Source: Streptomyces rishiriensis | GTDB taxonomy: Bacteria; Actinomycetota; Actinomycetes; Streptomycetales; Streptomycetaceae | Direction: 5' to 3' | NCBI RefSeq assembly: GCF_003112535.1 | Contig: NZ_BEWA01000002.1 | Location: 558,001-622,000, forward strand | DNA length: 64,000 nucleotides | Part shown: positions 39,303 through 46,999 of the stretch, in pieces | Position numbering within the stretch: position 1 is the stretch's first letter | Layout of the letters: each line of letters begins with the position of its first letter | The notes under the pieces: model-generated | What the model saw: the letters and a program-made list of their open reading frames with translations, nothing else | Told to the model about the DNA's origin: nothing | The model's database searches: none | Translations under genes and position numbers: made by a program

Positions 39303-39564
39303 TCACAGCGCCCGCAGTCGCTCCGCGATCGCCGGGACCTCGGCTCCACGCCCGAGGCCACGTCGATGACCAGGTCGTACGCCGCGTCCTCGGCGCAGCC
39401 GGCGAGGTCTGCGCCGTGCAGCGCGAGAAACGTGACCGCGGCCGGCCACGCGGCCCGCTTGTCGCCGTCGACGAGCGGATGGTACGTGGCGACGGCGTGG
39501 AGCAGGGCGGCCGCCTGCTCATGGGCGTCGTCGTATGCGGCCGTGAGGAACATCCGGGCCCGGG
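39303..39564 (-). pseudogene. Broken Doc (death-on-curing) toxin gene
   Basis: The reading frame contains AAALLHAVATYHPLVDGDK then RAAWPAAVTFLALHG, the Fic/Doc core (HxFx(D/E)GNKR), with Asp for Asn in the catalytic loop. At about 39347-39352 the frame shifts; the other frame then continues as GAEVPAIAERLRAL and stops at 39303, the normal Doc C-terminus. So one base was lost or two gained. On the 5' side the first ~45 residues are absent and replaced by a GCCGGA repeat. No Phd antitoxin gene is seen. This is a relic, not an active toxin. Confidence 0.8.
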
Positions 39565-39647
<83 letters not shown>

Positions 39648-39706
39648 GGCACGCCGGAGGCGAGCAGCCCGGGCGCGCGCCTTACGAGCGTTGCCCCCCA
39701 CCCCCG

Positions 39707-41200
39707 TCACGGGTGCCGCTCGTGCAGGCGGGTGGTCACCCAGGCTCCCAGGAGCGCCACCGCGGCCATCGGGAGGAAGACGGCGGCGAAGGCCGCCGGA
39801 TGCGACGCGCCGTCGGCGGCCGCCGCCGTCGTCGCGTGCGCCACGCTCCCGCCGCCCAGCGCGGCGAAGGCGGCGCCGCCCACGGCCAGCAGCAGCACGT
39901 TGGACAGTCCGTCCGAGATCTGCAGGGCGGCCGAGTTGGCGCCCGCCTCCTGCGGGGCGGACAGCTTCAGCAGCAGCACGCTGGTGGAGGAGATGACGAG
40001 CCCCATCCCGAAGCACCCGAAGCCCCAGGCGACGGCCACCGTCCAGGCCGGCACGGCGGGCAGCAGCACACTGGGCGCGGCGGCGATGGCGGCGGCCGCC
40101 AGCACCATCCCGAACGCCATCAGCCGCTCCCGGTACGGCTCCGCCCAGGTCCTCGACTGCAGCCATGAGCCCAGGGCCCAGGTGCCGCCGCCGGCGGCGA
40201 GCGAGAACCCGGCCAGGGTCGGGCTCAGCCCCCGCTGCGTCACCAGCATCAGGGGGACGAAGGACTCGGCGGCGATGAAGGACCCGGCGGCCACGCCGCG
40301 CAGCAGCACGACGGAGGGCAGGCCGCGGGCCGCCCGCCAGGTGCCGTGCGGCAGCAGCCCGCGCACGGCGGGCACGAGCAGCGCGAGCCCCGCGGCGGCG
40401 GGCAGGGCCGAGACGGGCCGCAGATCCTGGGCGGCGTACTGCAGGAGCCCCGCGCCGAGGGAGATGGCGAGGGCGAGCCGGATCCGCCGCCGGTCGAAGG
40501 GCGGGGCGACCGTCCCTTCCACGGGTCCGCTCGCCCGCCGGCGTATCTGGGGCAGCGCCAGCGCGAGCGGTCCGACGACGAGGACGGGTATCCCCAGGAA
40601 GACCCACCGCCACCCCAGATGCTCGGTCACCGCGCCGGCGGCCAGCGGCCCGACCACGGACGGCACCACCCAGCAGGCGGCGAACGCGGCCATGATCGCG
40701 GGCCGCAGCCGCTCCGGATAGGCCCGTCCGACGACGACGTACAGCGCGACGATCACCAGCCCGCCACCGAGTCCCTGCACGGCCCGCCCGAGGATGAACA
40801 CCCACATGACCTGGGCGCTCCCCGAGAGCAGCAGCCCCGCCGCGAAGGCCCCGATCCCGCCTCCCAGCGCCCCGAGCGGTCCCCGCCGGTCCGACAGCTG
40901 TCCGGCGAACACCATCCCGAACAGGCTCGTCGTGAAGTACCCGGAGAACGCGAACGCGTAGACCGACACCCCGTCGAGGTCCCGCGCCGCGACCGGCATC
41001 GCGGTCCCCACGGCGGTCGCCTCGAAGGCGATGAGCAGCACCACGGAGACGATCCCGACGGTGAGGGCCCGATGGGCCCGCCCGAGGACGGTCCCGTCCT
41101 CGTCGGGCCTCACGGCGCGGGACAGGACGTCGTCTGCGACACCGGTGTCGCGGGGTTCGAGGGCGGCCATGGTCGTCAGCGTAAGGGGCGCGACCGACAT
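39707..41200 (-). CDS. MFS transporter, drug-efflux type
   Basis: A 497-residue protein with about 14 membrane segments and the MFS motif GQLSDRRGPLGALGGG in the first loop (motif A), RAVQGLGGGLVIVALYVVVG in the middle (motif C/B-like) and a motif-D1-like start. ATG 41200 follows AGGGGCAG; ATG 41170 is the alternative. It probably exports drugs or metabolites in exchange for protons. No regulator is adjacent. It lies 190 bases from tRNA-Cys. Confidence 0.88.
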   Translation of the reverse strand: MSVAPLTLTTMAALEPRDTGVADDVLSRAVRPDEDGTVLGRAHRALTVGIVSVVLLIAFEATAVGTAMPVAARDLDGVSVYAFAFSGYFTTSLFGMVFAGQLSDRRGPLGALGGGIGAFAAGLLLSGSAQVMWVFILGRAVQGLGGGLVIVALYVVVGRAYPERLRPAIMAAFAACWVVPSVVGPLAAGAVTEHLGWRWVFLGIPVLVVGPLALALPQIRRRASGPVEGTVAPPFDRRRIRLALAISLGAGLLQYAAQDLRPVSALPAAAGLALLVPAVRGLLPHGTWRAARGLPSVVLLRGVAAGSFIAAESFVPLMLVTQRGLSPTLAGFSLAAGGGTWALGSWLQSRTWAEPYRERLMAFGMVLAAAAIAAAPSVLLPAVPAWTVAVAWGFGCFGMGLVISSTSVLLLKLSAPQEAGANSAALQISDGLSNVLLLAVGGAAFAALGGGSVAHATTAAAADGASHPAAFAAVFLPMAAVALLGAWVTTRLHERHP

Positions 41201-41390
41201 CTGCCCCTGTCGGAGGACGGGTACGCGCCCGGGACCTTGGTCCTACGACCACGGCCGCGCCCCCGTTTCATGAACGGCGTGTGGCAGTCCCGTTGCGGCC
41301 CCGGCGAGACCCTTGAACCCCTTCCCGTCCGGCCCGTACGGTCAGGACACCAAGTTCGGACGGGGCGCACGACGAACCCCCTCCCGACCC

Positions 41391-41462
41391 GGCCGTGTGC
41401 CCGAGTGGCTTAGGGACTCGCCTGCAAAGCGAGTTACGCGGGTTCGATTCCCGCCATGGCCT
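41391..41462 (+). tRNA. tRNA-Cys (anticodon GCA), integration target
   Basis: GGCCGTG (41391-41397) pairs with CATGGCC (41455-41461), U73 is T41462, and the anticodon stem CTCGC/GCGAG encloses CTGCAAA, giving GCA. CCA is not encoded. The 3' 42 bases, from 41421, belong to the att repeat, so the element entered this gene without breaking it. Confidence 0.95.
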
Positions 41463-41481
41463 CAAGTGACTGACCAGGCAG
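41421..41481 (+). repeat. attL, 61-bp tRNA-Cys-derived direct repeat
   Basis: Identical base for base to 54577-54637. It starts in the anticodon stem-loop and includes the T arm and acceptor 3' strand. The preceding base differs (G versus A) and the following base differs (A versus G), which fixes the ends. Confidence 0.95.
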
Positions 41482-41525
41482 AACGAGAGGGCGGTACCCC
41501 TGCGAGGGTGCCGCCCTTTGGTCGC

Positions 41526-41548
41526 CCGTCTCAGTTCCCGTCTCAGTT
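41526..41548 (+). promoter_or_regulatory. Left-end integrase arm-site candidates
   Basis: CCGTCTCAGTT occurs at 41526-41536 and 41538-41548, 12 bases apart, just inside attL and overlapping the end of int. The same CCGTCTCA motif occurs three times at the right end. Confidence 0.65.
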
Positions 41549-42820
41549 GGCCGGTACGAGGGCCCCGGCCGCACCGTCGTCGCCGTCCGGCCGGTCCGTC
41601 TCGGGCTTCCAGATCAGACCGTCGACCTGCCTCGCGATGTCCGTCCGTACCGCGTCGACCATGTGCTGATACCGCGCGGCCATGGCGGTCGTCGACCACC
41701 CCATGAGCCCCATGACGGCCCGCTCGGGGACACCGAGGATGAGCAGCACCGTCGCGGCCGTGTGGCGCGCGTCGTGCAGACGCCCGTTCCGGACCTTCGC
41801 CTCTGTCAGAAGGGCCTTCCACTCTGACCAGTCCCGGCGGTGAGACGGGCTACGGCCGTGCTCGTCCGGGAAGACAAGGCCATTCTCCTCCCAGTGCTTC
41901 CCGGCCGACTCCCGCTCCGCTTCCTGCGCCTTGAGGTGGGCACCGAGCAGGTCAACAAGCTGTTCGGGAAGACCGACCGCACGACGGCCGGCGCGGGACT
42001 TGGTGGTGGACAACTCCGCGTTGGTTCGCCGTCTTTCCGGGCAGTACCCAGCCGCCTTGCGTCCGCAGGGCTCCGCGCACCCGTGGGCGTACTGCGGCCG
42101 GTGGCGACTGCGGCGGACAACGAGGAACCCACCCTCAAGGTCCACATCCTCCCACTTCAGCCCCAACACCTCGCCCTGGCGCAGTCCGAGGGCGAGGGCG
42201 ACGGCCCACCGTGCGGAGTTGCGATGCTGGTCAGCGGCCTTGAGCAACCGCTGTACCTCTTGGACGCTGTAGGGCTCCACCTCGTACTCCCCCGTCTTCG
42301 GGGCCTTGGCCAACTGAACCGGGTTCTTGCCGAGATGCCCTCGCCGTACGGCTTCATTGAGGGCGGTTCGGAAGGTGCGATGCACCTGGTGGGCGGTCCC
42401 CGGCTTGCTGCCGTTGGCCTGCATGTTCGCGTAGAACACCTCGATGTGCTCGGGCTTGAGCCGGTCGAGACGGTGAGCCCCCAAGCCGGGGATCAGGTGC
42501 TTCCGCACGGCGACGCGGTACCCGACCATGGTGTTGTCGTTGACGGCCAGGGGCGCAACGTTCTCGATCCAGTGCGTCAGCCATGTCTTGACCGTCCACG
42601 CCTTGCCCGGCTTCCGCATCGTCTTGGCGTCACGCTGCTTCTCCAGCTCCCGCACGGCGGAGGTCACTTCGGCTCGGGTCTTGCGTTCGACGTGGCGACG
42701 GTCCGGGGTGCCGTCGTCTCGGGTACCGACCGTGACACGGCCGTGCCACTTGCCGTCCTTTCCCAGGTAGATCGAACTACGGCCGTTGGGCTGTCGGGTG
42801 CGCTTCTTGTCTTCCGCCAC
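41543..42820 (-). CDS. int: Tyrosine recombinase integrase of the AICE
   Basis: GTG 42820 follows AAGGAG-N7, giving 425 residues (VAEDKKRTRQPNG). An N-terminal AP2-like and SAM-like DNA-binding part is followed by the catalytic domain with Arg in LGLRQGEVLGLKW, HxxR in LHDARHTAAT, and GWSTTAMAARYQH carrying the terminal Tyr. A Cys-rich insert (HGCAEPCGRKAAGYCPERR) is typical of Streptomyces integrases. It sits at the tRNA end, as in pSAM2-like elements. Confidence 0.95.
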   Translation of the reverse strand: MAEDKKRTRQPNGRSSIYLGKDGKWHGRVTVGTRDDGTPDRRHVERKTRAEVTSAVRELEKQRDAKTMRKPGKAWTVKTWLTHWIENVAPLAVNDNTMVGYRVAVRKHLIPGLGAHRLDRLKPEHIEVFYANMQANGSKPGTAHQVHRTFRTALNEAVRRGHLGKNPVQLAKAPKTGEYEVEPYSVQEVQRLLKAADQHRNSARWAVALALGLRQGEVLGLKWEDVDLEGGFLVVRRSRHRPQYAHGCAEPCGRKAAGYCPERRRTNAELSTTKSRAGRRAVGLPEQLVDLLGAHLKAQEAERESAGKHWEENGLVFPDEHGRSPSHRRDWSEWKALLTEAKVRNGRLHDARHTAATVLLILGVPERAVMGLMGWSTTAMAARYQHMVDAVRTDIARQVDGLIWKPETDRPDGDDGAAGALVPAN

Positions 42821-42854
42821 GGACGGACTCCTTGAAGTTGCGGCGAATGAGAAC

Positions 42855-42893
42855 GTCCGGAGCGTCGCCCCGCGGTGGGGCAACGCTCCGGAC
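42855..42893 (-). terminator. Hairpin between xis and int
   Basis: Arms 42855-42871 and 42877-42893 pair with one mismatch. It lies after the xis stop and before the int start. Confidence 0.7.
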
Positions 42894-42901
42894 GGAAGGG
42901 G

Positions 42902-43135
42902 TCAGGCCGTCTGCTGCTCAGCGCGGCGACGGGCGAGGTAGGCGGCCGGGGCGTCGGCGGGGACGCGCCTGAGTCCGCCGACCATCAGGGATTCCAGCTC
43001 CCCGTTGCGGATGAGGGCGAAGCAGGTGGTTCGGCCGACACGGAGGCAGTAGGCGGCCTCTTCGACGGTCAGGAGAACGGGGGCCAGACCGCTGGTCTCG
43101 GCGGGTCGGGTGGCGTCCACGATGGCGGTGCCCAT
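42902..43135 (-). CDS. xis: Excisionase-type HTH protein
   Basis: A 77-residue MerR/excisionase-like HTH: LTVEEAAYCLRVGRTTCFALI then RNGELESLMVGGLRRVP. GAGGAG precedes the ATG. It should bend attachment DNA and steer the integrase to excision. It is directly next to int and to the GGTAGC repeat region, in the usual AICE order. Confidence 0.88.
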   Translation of the reverse strand: MGTAIVDATRPAETSGLAPVLLTVEEAAYCLRVGRTTCFALIRNGELESLMVGGLRRVPADAPAAYLARRRAEQQTA

Positions 43136-43182
43136 GCGGGGTCTCCTCTGTGGCGATCCTTCGGGGGGTACCTCTGAGGGCC

Positions 43183-43352
43183 GCTACCTCCGCTACCGCC
43201 GCTACCTCGCAGGTCAGGGAGCCTGTCGAGGTAGCGGGAAGGGGTAGCGGTAGCGGATGGGTAGCGGCGAGGTAGCGGCAACTTGCGAGGCTTGCCGCTA
43301 CCTCATCACTGCTGGTCAGACCAGGTTTTCGGTGCCGGGTAGCGGAGGTAGC
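43183..43352. repeat. GGTAGC/GCTACC hexamer cluster, candidate origin
   Basis: Eleven copies occur in 170 bases: GCTACC at 43183, 43192, 43201 and 43297; GGTAGC at 43230, 43243, 43249, 43260, 43271, 43338 and 43347. The last two are inside the DUF3631 coding region. The cluster is between xis and the replication genes and fits an iteron origin or a Xis/regulator site. Confidence 0.6.
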
Positions 43353-44461
43353 GGACTTTCCGGGGGTGGGGGGCAGTAGCGGGCCCACGCGTCCCACAGA
43401 TCGGTGGCGTAGTAGCCCTTGAGGACGCTGCCGGCGGCCTTGATGTTGCGGGAGGTGATCGGCTCGTTGTCGGCCGTCATGTACTCGGCGAGCATCTTGG
43501 AAAGTCGCCGGTTGTCGAGCGGTTTGCCGCCCAGGTCGGCCCATGGGGCGTCGTCGAGGGCGTTGAGGCGGTCGAGGATGGCGATGGTGGGCAGGCGGTC
43601 GATGCCGACCATGACGTGGTCGCGTAGGTCGGTCAGCAGCCGCACGCCCATGCTGCCTTTGTCGTTGGCGCGGGAGGCTTTGACCAGGGTCAGGCAGGCG
43701 TCGCGGGCCCGATCGGGCCAGGTTCCGCCGGCCGCGTCTGCGATGGCGAGCAGGGGTTCCCACACGTCGGCCGGCCGGTCGGCGACTCCGTCGGGCATGT
43801 CCGGCCACGCCCCCATGACGAACCCTCGCGCCTGTTCCGCCCATTCGGCGAGCCGGTCACGGAGCTTGTGGCCTTCCGCCTCATGGATGCGGGCCCGGAA
43901 GGGCTCGACCTTCTCGTTCCGCGCCCGGCGGCGCATGCGGATGATGACGGAGCGGGTCAGGATCGTGTCGGGCAGCGAGCCGAGTCCGGCGACCGCGACC
44001 GCGCAGTACGAGGGAAAGGCCTGAACGGTCTGGTTGCCGCCGTCGCCGATGCACCGGTAGGTGACGCCGGTGCGGCGGTGGCCGGCGTTGAGGAACCCGC
44101 GCAACTCCTCGTTGTCCCCAGCCTTGGGGCCGAAGACGGTGTCGATCTCGTCGAACAGGATCGTCGGCTTCCCACCGGGCCCGGAGACGGACCGGAACAG
44201 GGCAGCGGCGGACGCGTTGACGGCCGTCATCGGCTGAGGCACGAGCGTCTCGACGATCTCCAGCGCCCGCGTCTTGCCCGACCCCGGCTCGGGGGACAGG
44301 AAGGCGATGCGGGGGGTGGAGTCGAAGCAGTCGAGCAGGTGGGCGTGCGCGTCCCACAGCGCGACGGCGACGAACGCGGCGTCCGTGGGGAAGACGTTGA
44401 AGCGACGGTGGAACGCTTCCACCTCGTCCAGCAGCGCGGCCCCGTCAATGGCGGTGCTCAT
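43316..44461 (-). CDS. DUF3631 ATPase, AICE replication protein
   Basis: A 381-residue protein from ATG 44461. An AAA-like core has Walker A SPEPGSGKTRALEI and Walker B ILFDEIDTVFG, with an arginine-rich segment RMRRRARNEKVEPF, and the C-terminal DUF3631 helical part (LGGKPLDNRRLSKML). In AICEs it acts with the prim-pol protein as a replication initiator/helicase-like pair. It overlaps the upstream gene by 4 bases. Confidence 0.88.
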   Translation of the reverse strand: MSTAIDGAALLDEVEAFHRRFNVFPTDAAFVAVALWDAHAHLLDCFDSTPRIAFLSPEPGSGKTRALEIVETLVPQPMTAVNASAAALFRSVSGPGGKPTILFDEIDTVFGPKAGDNEELRGFLNAGHRRTGVTYRCIGDGGNQTVQAFPSYCAVAVAGLGSLPDTILTRSVIIRMRRRARNEKVEPFRARIHEAEGHKLRDRLAEWAEQARGFVMGAWPDMPDGVADRPADVWEPLLAIADAAGGTWPDRARDACLTLVKASRANDKGSMGVRLLTDLRDHVMVGIDRLPTIAILDRLNALDDAPWADLGGKPLDNRRLSKMLAEYMTADNEPITSRNIKAAGSVLKGYYATDLWDAWARYCPPPPESPLPPLPGTENLV

Positions 44462-44892
44462 GCGGCGGCCCTCCCTTCGGGCAGCGTGGCGGGAACTCCC
44501 GCACAGGCGGTCTTGTGGGCGGTGTACTCGTCGACCAGGGCGGCCACCCGTCGCGGACCGGCGGCCGTGGCGGTCTTGCCGCAGGCACAGGCGTAGGCGG
44601 CGCTGGGGAAGTCGCCGTAGCGCTTGGACCAGCGCGCGCCGTCTTCGTGGTCGCGGTAGACGGGCGGCGCGTAGATGCGGACGCCCGGCCGGCCGGGTGT
44701 GGGGTCCGGGCTGGGGGCGGGGTCCGCGTCTACGACCGGGGAGCGGTCCGGGCACAGAGCAGTGGCGACGCCCTTGCGGGCGGCATCCTTCGGGCCGCCT
44801 GCGGCCGGGCGGGGGGCGGTCCACCGGGCGGCGTCCGGGCCGTCCGGGGCGGGGGTGACGCTCTTCAGGGAGGGGCGGGGAGGGGCGCTCAT
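44458..44892 (-). CDS. AICE hypothetical protein between DUF3631 and prim-pol
   Basis: A 144-residue protein overlapping both neighbours by ATGA. The first 65 residues are Pro/Ala-rich, followed by IYAPPVYRDHEDGARWSKRYGD and YACACGKTATA with Cys-Ala-Cys, suggesting a small metal site. It is locked into the replication operon by the two overlaps. Family not recognised. Confidence 0.75.
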   Translation of the reverse strand: MSAPPRPSLKSVTPAPDGPDAARWTAPRPAAGGPKDAARKGVATALCPDRSPVVDADPAPSPDPTPGRPGVRIYAPPVYRDHEDGARWSKRYGDFPSAAYACACGKTATAAGPRRVAALVDEYTAHKTACAGVPATLPEGRAAA

Positions 44893-45797
44893 GCCGTCGC
44901 CCCCCTGCGCCTCTGGTTACGGGCGATGGACCAGTTCAGGGCGCTGCGCAGTGTGGAGCGGCACTCGGCGACGGTGAGTCCGGCCGTCTCTCCCGCCTCC
45001 TGAAGAGCCTGTTCGACCGTGTGGCGGGGGAGGTCGCCCCACGCGACGAACCGCCCGAGTGCTCGCGCCGCGCGGAACAACGTCGCCTCTCGCGCCCCGA
45101 GTTGAGCCGCCGCGACGTTGCGCGTCTCGGCAGTGAGTGCGACGTCTGCGTATCGGCTGGATTGCCCCGGTAAGGCCACCGAAGGGGCCGCGGAGGCTTT
45201 GGGGGCGGGCTTGAGGATGCTGTGCAGCCATCCCGGCAGTGGGGCCGCCTCAGAGGCGTACAGCGGCTCGTACGGTCCGGCGGGAGTGACGGAACCGGCG
45301 GCGACGACGTATCCGCCCCACGCTCGGGTGTCGACCAACTCGCCCACGGTTCCGGCCGTGTTGGAGAATCGCACTCCGGTCGGGGCGGTGAAGTACAGGT
45401 GCTCCCCGCCGCTCGCGGTCCGGGTCCGGTAGGTGCCGGGGACGGCGTGGCCGGCGCGCTCGCAGAGCGCTCCGAAGGCTGCCGCGCCGCAAGGCGCGTC
45501 CGAACTGCCCTTGCCCTTCGGCACGTCGAGGTCGACGACCAGCAGCCCGGAGGGGCCGGTGGCAATGCCGACGTTGAACGGGCCGTGCGACCAGGTGGCG
45601 CGGATGCGGTCCGGGTCGGTCGTGGCGCGCTCCTCCCACTTGCGGTGCCCATTCGTGCAGGGGCCGGTGCCGGGGCAGGACTGCTCGCCGTGCAGGGCGG
45701 GCCGCTTGGTGCCGGGGCGCAGGGGGAAGACGTGCCATCCGCGTGCGGCGGCGTCCAGCGCTGCGCGCAGCAGCGCGGATTGTGCGTCATGGGTCAT
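44889..45797 (-). CDS. Bifunctional DNA primase/polymerase
   Basis: A 302-residue prim-pol domain protein: GWHVFPLRPGTKRPAL, then NVGIATGPSGLLVVDLDVPKG with the catalytic Asp-x-Asp, and SGGEHLYFTAP. The C-terminal 100 residues are helical and bear the primase-linked region. It primes and synthesises the element's DNA and works with DUF3631. Confidence 0.92.
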   Translation of the reverse strand: MTHDAQSALLRAALDAAARGWHVFPLRPGTKRPALHGEQSCPGTGPCTNGHRKWEERATTDPDRIRATWSHGPFNVGIATGPSGLLVVDLDVPKGKGSSDAPCGAAAFGALCERAGHAVPGTYRTRTASGGEHLYFTAPTGVRFSNTAGTVGELVDTRAWGGYVVAAGSVTPAGPYEPLYASEAAPLPGWLHSILKPAPKASAAPSVALPGQSSRYADVALTAETRNVAAAQLGAREATLFRAARALGRFVAWGDLPRHTVEQALQEAGETAGLTVAECRSTLRSALNWSIARNQRRRGATA

Positions 45798-45835
45798 GCT
45801 GGATGTCTCCAGTCCTGTGATGGGTGCTGGTGGAC

Positions 45836-45879
45836 AAGGGCGGCCCCGCGACTTTGGCGAGACGTGAGGGGCCGCCCTT
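45836..45879 (-). terminator. Terminator before the replication operon
   Basis: AAGGGCGGCCCC (45836-45847) pairs with GGGGCCGCCCTT (45868-45879), after the stop of the 45887 gene. Confidence 0.8.
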
Positions 45880-45886
45880 GGCGTAG

Positions 45887-46336
45887 CTACCGGCCGTTCG
45901 TGGCCCAGTGGGCGTACTGCTGACGGACGTAGGCGCGCGGGTCGCAGTCGGCGTGCGCGTCGTCGAGTACGACCAGGAACTTCGCCGCGATGTGGGCGGT
46001 GTCGTCGTCGCGGTAGTCGGCCCCGTCGGCGAGCGCGATGCGGTCGAGGACGGCGGCCTTACGCAGATAGAAGCCGCGCTCCAGCTTGGTGTAGCAAGCG
46101 GCGGTGCCGAGGATGTGAGCGATCCAGTCGAGTTCGCTGTGGATGCTGGGGGCGTCGGCGTAGGCCTGCTCAGGCTCGGGCCACACGTCGGCGTGGTCGG
46201 CGTCGAGGTAGAGGCGCTGACGCTCGCCGTCGCGGGCGGGGCGCACGGTGACCCGTCCGGTCTTGAACGCGGCCTGCAGGGCGTCGGTGATGCGGTCGGA
46301 GTCGGCGGGGTCGCAGATGACGCGGATCTCGAACAC
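45887..46336 (-). CDS. AICE hypothetical protein
   Basis: A 149-residue acidic soluble protein starting MFEIRVICDPADSDRITDAL, which looks like an alpha/beta ferredoxin-like start. AVLDRIALADGADYRDDDTA and DDAHADCDPRAYVRQQYAHW follow. It is placed between a membrane protein and the replication operon in the usual AICE order. No known domain. Confidence 0.75.
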   Translation of the reverse strand: MFEIRVICDPADSDRITDALQAAFKTGRVTVRPARDGERQRLYLDADHADVWPEPEQAYADAPSIHSELDWIAHILGTAACYTKLERGFYLRKAAVLDRIALADGADYRDDDTAHIAAKFLVVLDDAHADCDPRAYVRQQYAHWATNGR

Positions 46337-46348
46337 GTAGGGCTCCTG

Positions 46349-46813
46349 TCAGCCGTTGAAGTGGTTGCGCTTGAAGGTGGCTTTGCGGATGTGGAAGGTG
46401 TTGCCGCCGCTCGCGTGGCGGGTGCCGAAGATCTGCACGGCGATCCATCCGCCGAAGATCACGGCCGCGAGGGTGATGAGCTGAGCGATCAGCGCGGTGA
46501 GCGCGGCGATGAACGTGGTCAGCAGCAGCAGCCCGCCGCAGACGGCGAGGAACCCGACGCCTCCGAGGGCGACGTTCACCGCGGTCCGGGAGACGGCCGG
46601 CCGGGCGGCGACCGGTTCGGGCTGCACGGGGCTGACGGCGTAGCCGGTGACGACGCGGCCGTCCGTCAGAACGACGGACGCGACCGTCGGGACGGTGCCG
46701 GGCTGCACCGGCACGAGGGGTGCTGCGTACGGCCCGGCGGGGGTGAGGGGGGTGGGCTGGTGGACTTCCACGGCCCGCTGAACGGGCCGGTGGTGGGCGG
46801 GGTCGGGGTACAT
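46349..46813 (-). CDS. AICE membrane protein, Spd-like
   Basis: A 154-residue protein with a Pro-rich head, a putative VLTDGRVVTGYAVS motif, then two hydrophobic segments (VALGGVGFLAVCGGLLLLTT and TALIAQLITLAAVIFGGW) and a basic tail. This layout fits the spread (Spd) proteins that aid transfer within mycelium. The gene lies just beyond the tra repeats. Confidence 0.72.
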   Translation of the reverse strand: MYPDPAHHRPVQRAVEVHQPTPLTPAGPYAAPLVPVQPGTVPTVASVVLTDGRVVTGYAVSPVQPEPVAARPAVSRTAVNVALGGVGFLAVCGGLLLLTTFIAALTALIAQLITLAAVIFGGWIAVQIFGTRHASGGNTFHIRKATFKRNHFNG

Positions 46814-46837
46814 GCGGAATCCCTTCCGGTGGTGAGA

Positions 46838-46997
46838 CAGGGAGGCGGAGGCACACCCCGTCGGGGTGGCTGTGGAGGGGGTTTCGGGGGTGCTGGCCTG
46901 CGTGCCTCCCTGACTCCCTGAGTGATCATTTGTGCAGGTCAGGGCCAGGGAGGCGGGTCAGGGAGGGGTTCAGGGAGTTCTCCCTGCCTCCCTGGCC
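46838..46997. repeat. CAGGGAGG repeat cluster after tra, candidate clt
   Basis: CAGGGAGG occurs at 46838, 46946 and 46959; CCTCCCTG at 46905 and 46987; variants at 46913, 46971 and 46980. GGCCAGGGAGG (46943) pairs with CCTCCCTGGCC (46987), and inside it CAGGGAG-TT-CTCCCTG is a perfect palindrome. It lies at the 3' end of tra, where clt sites with 8-bp TRS repeats are found in Streptomyces plasmids. It could also serve as terminator. Confidence 0.55.
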
Positions 46998-46999
46998 CG

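Noticed and set aside
43183..43352. A CRISPR array
   Set aside because: Repeats are hexamers in both orientations with irregular spacing; no repeat-spacer pattern exists.
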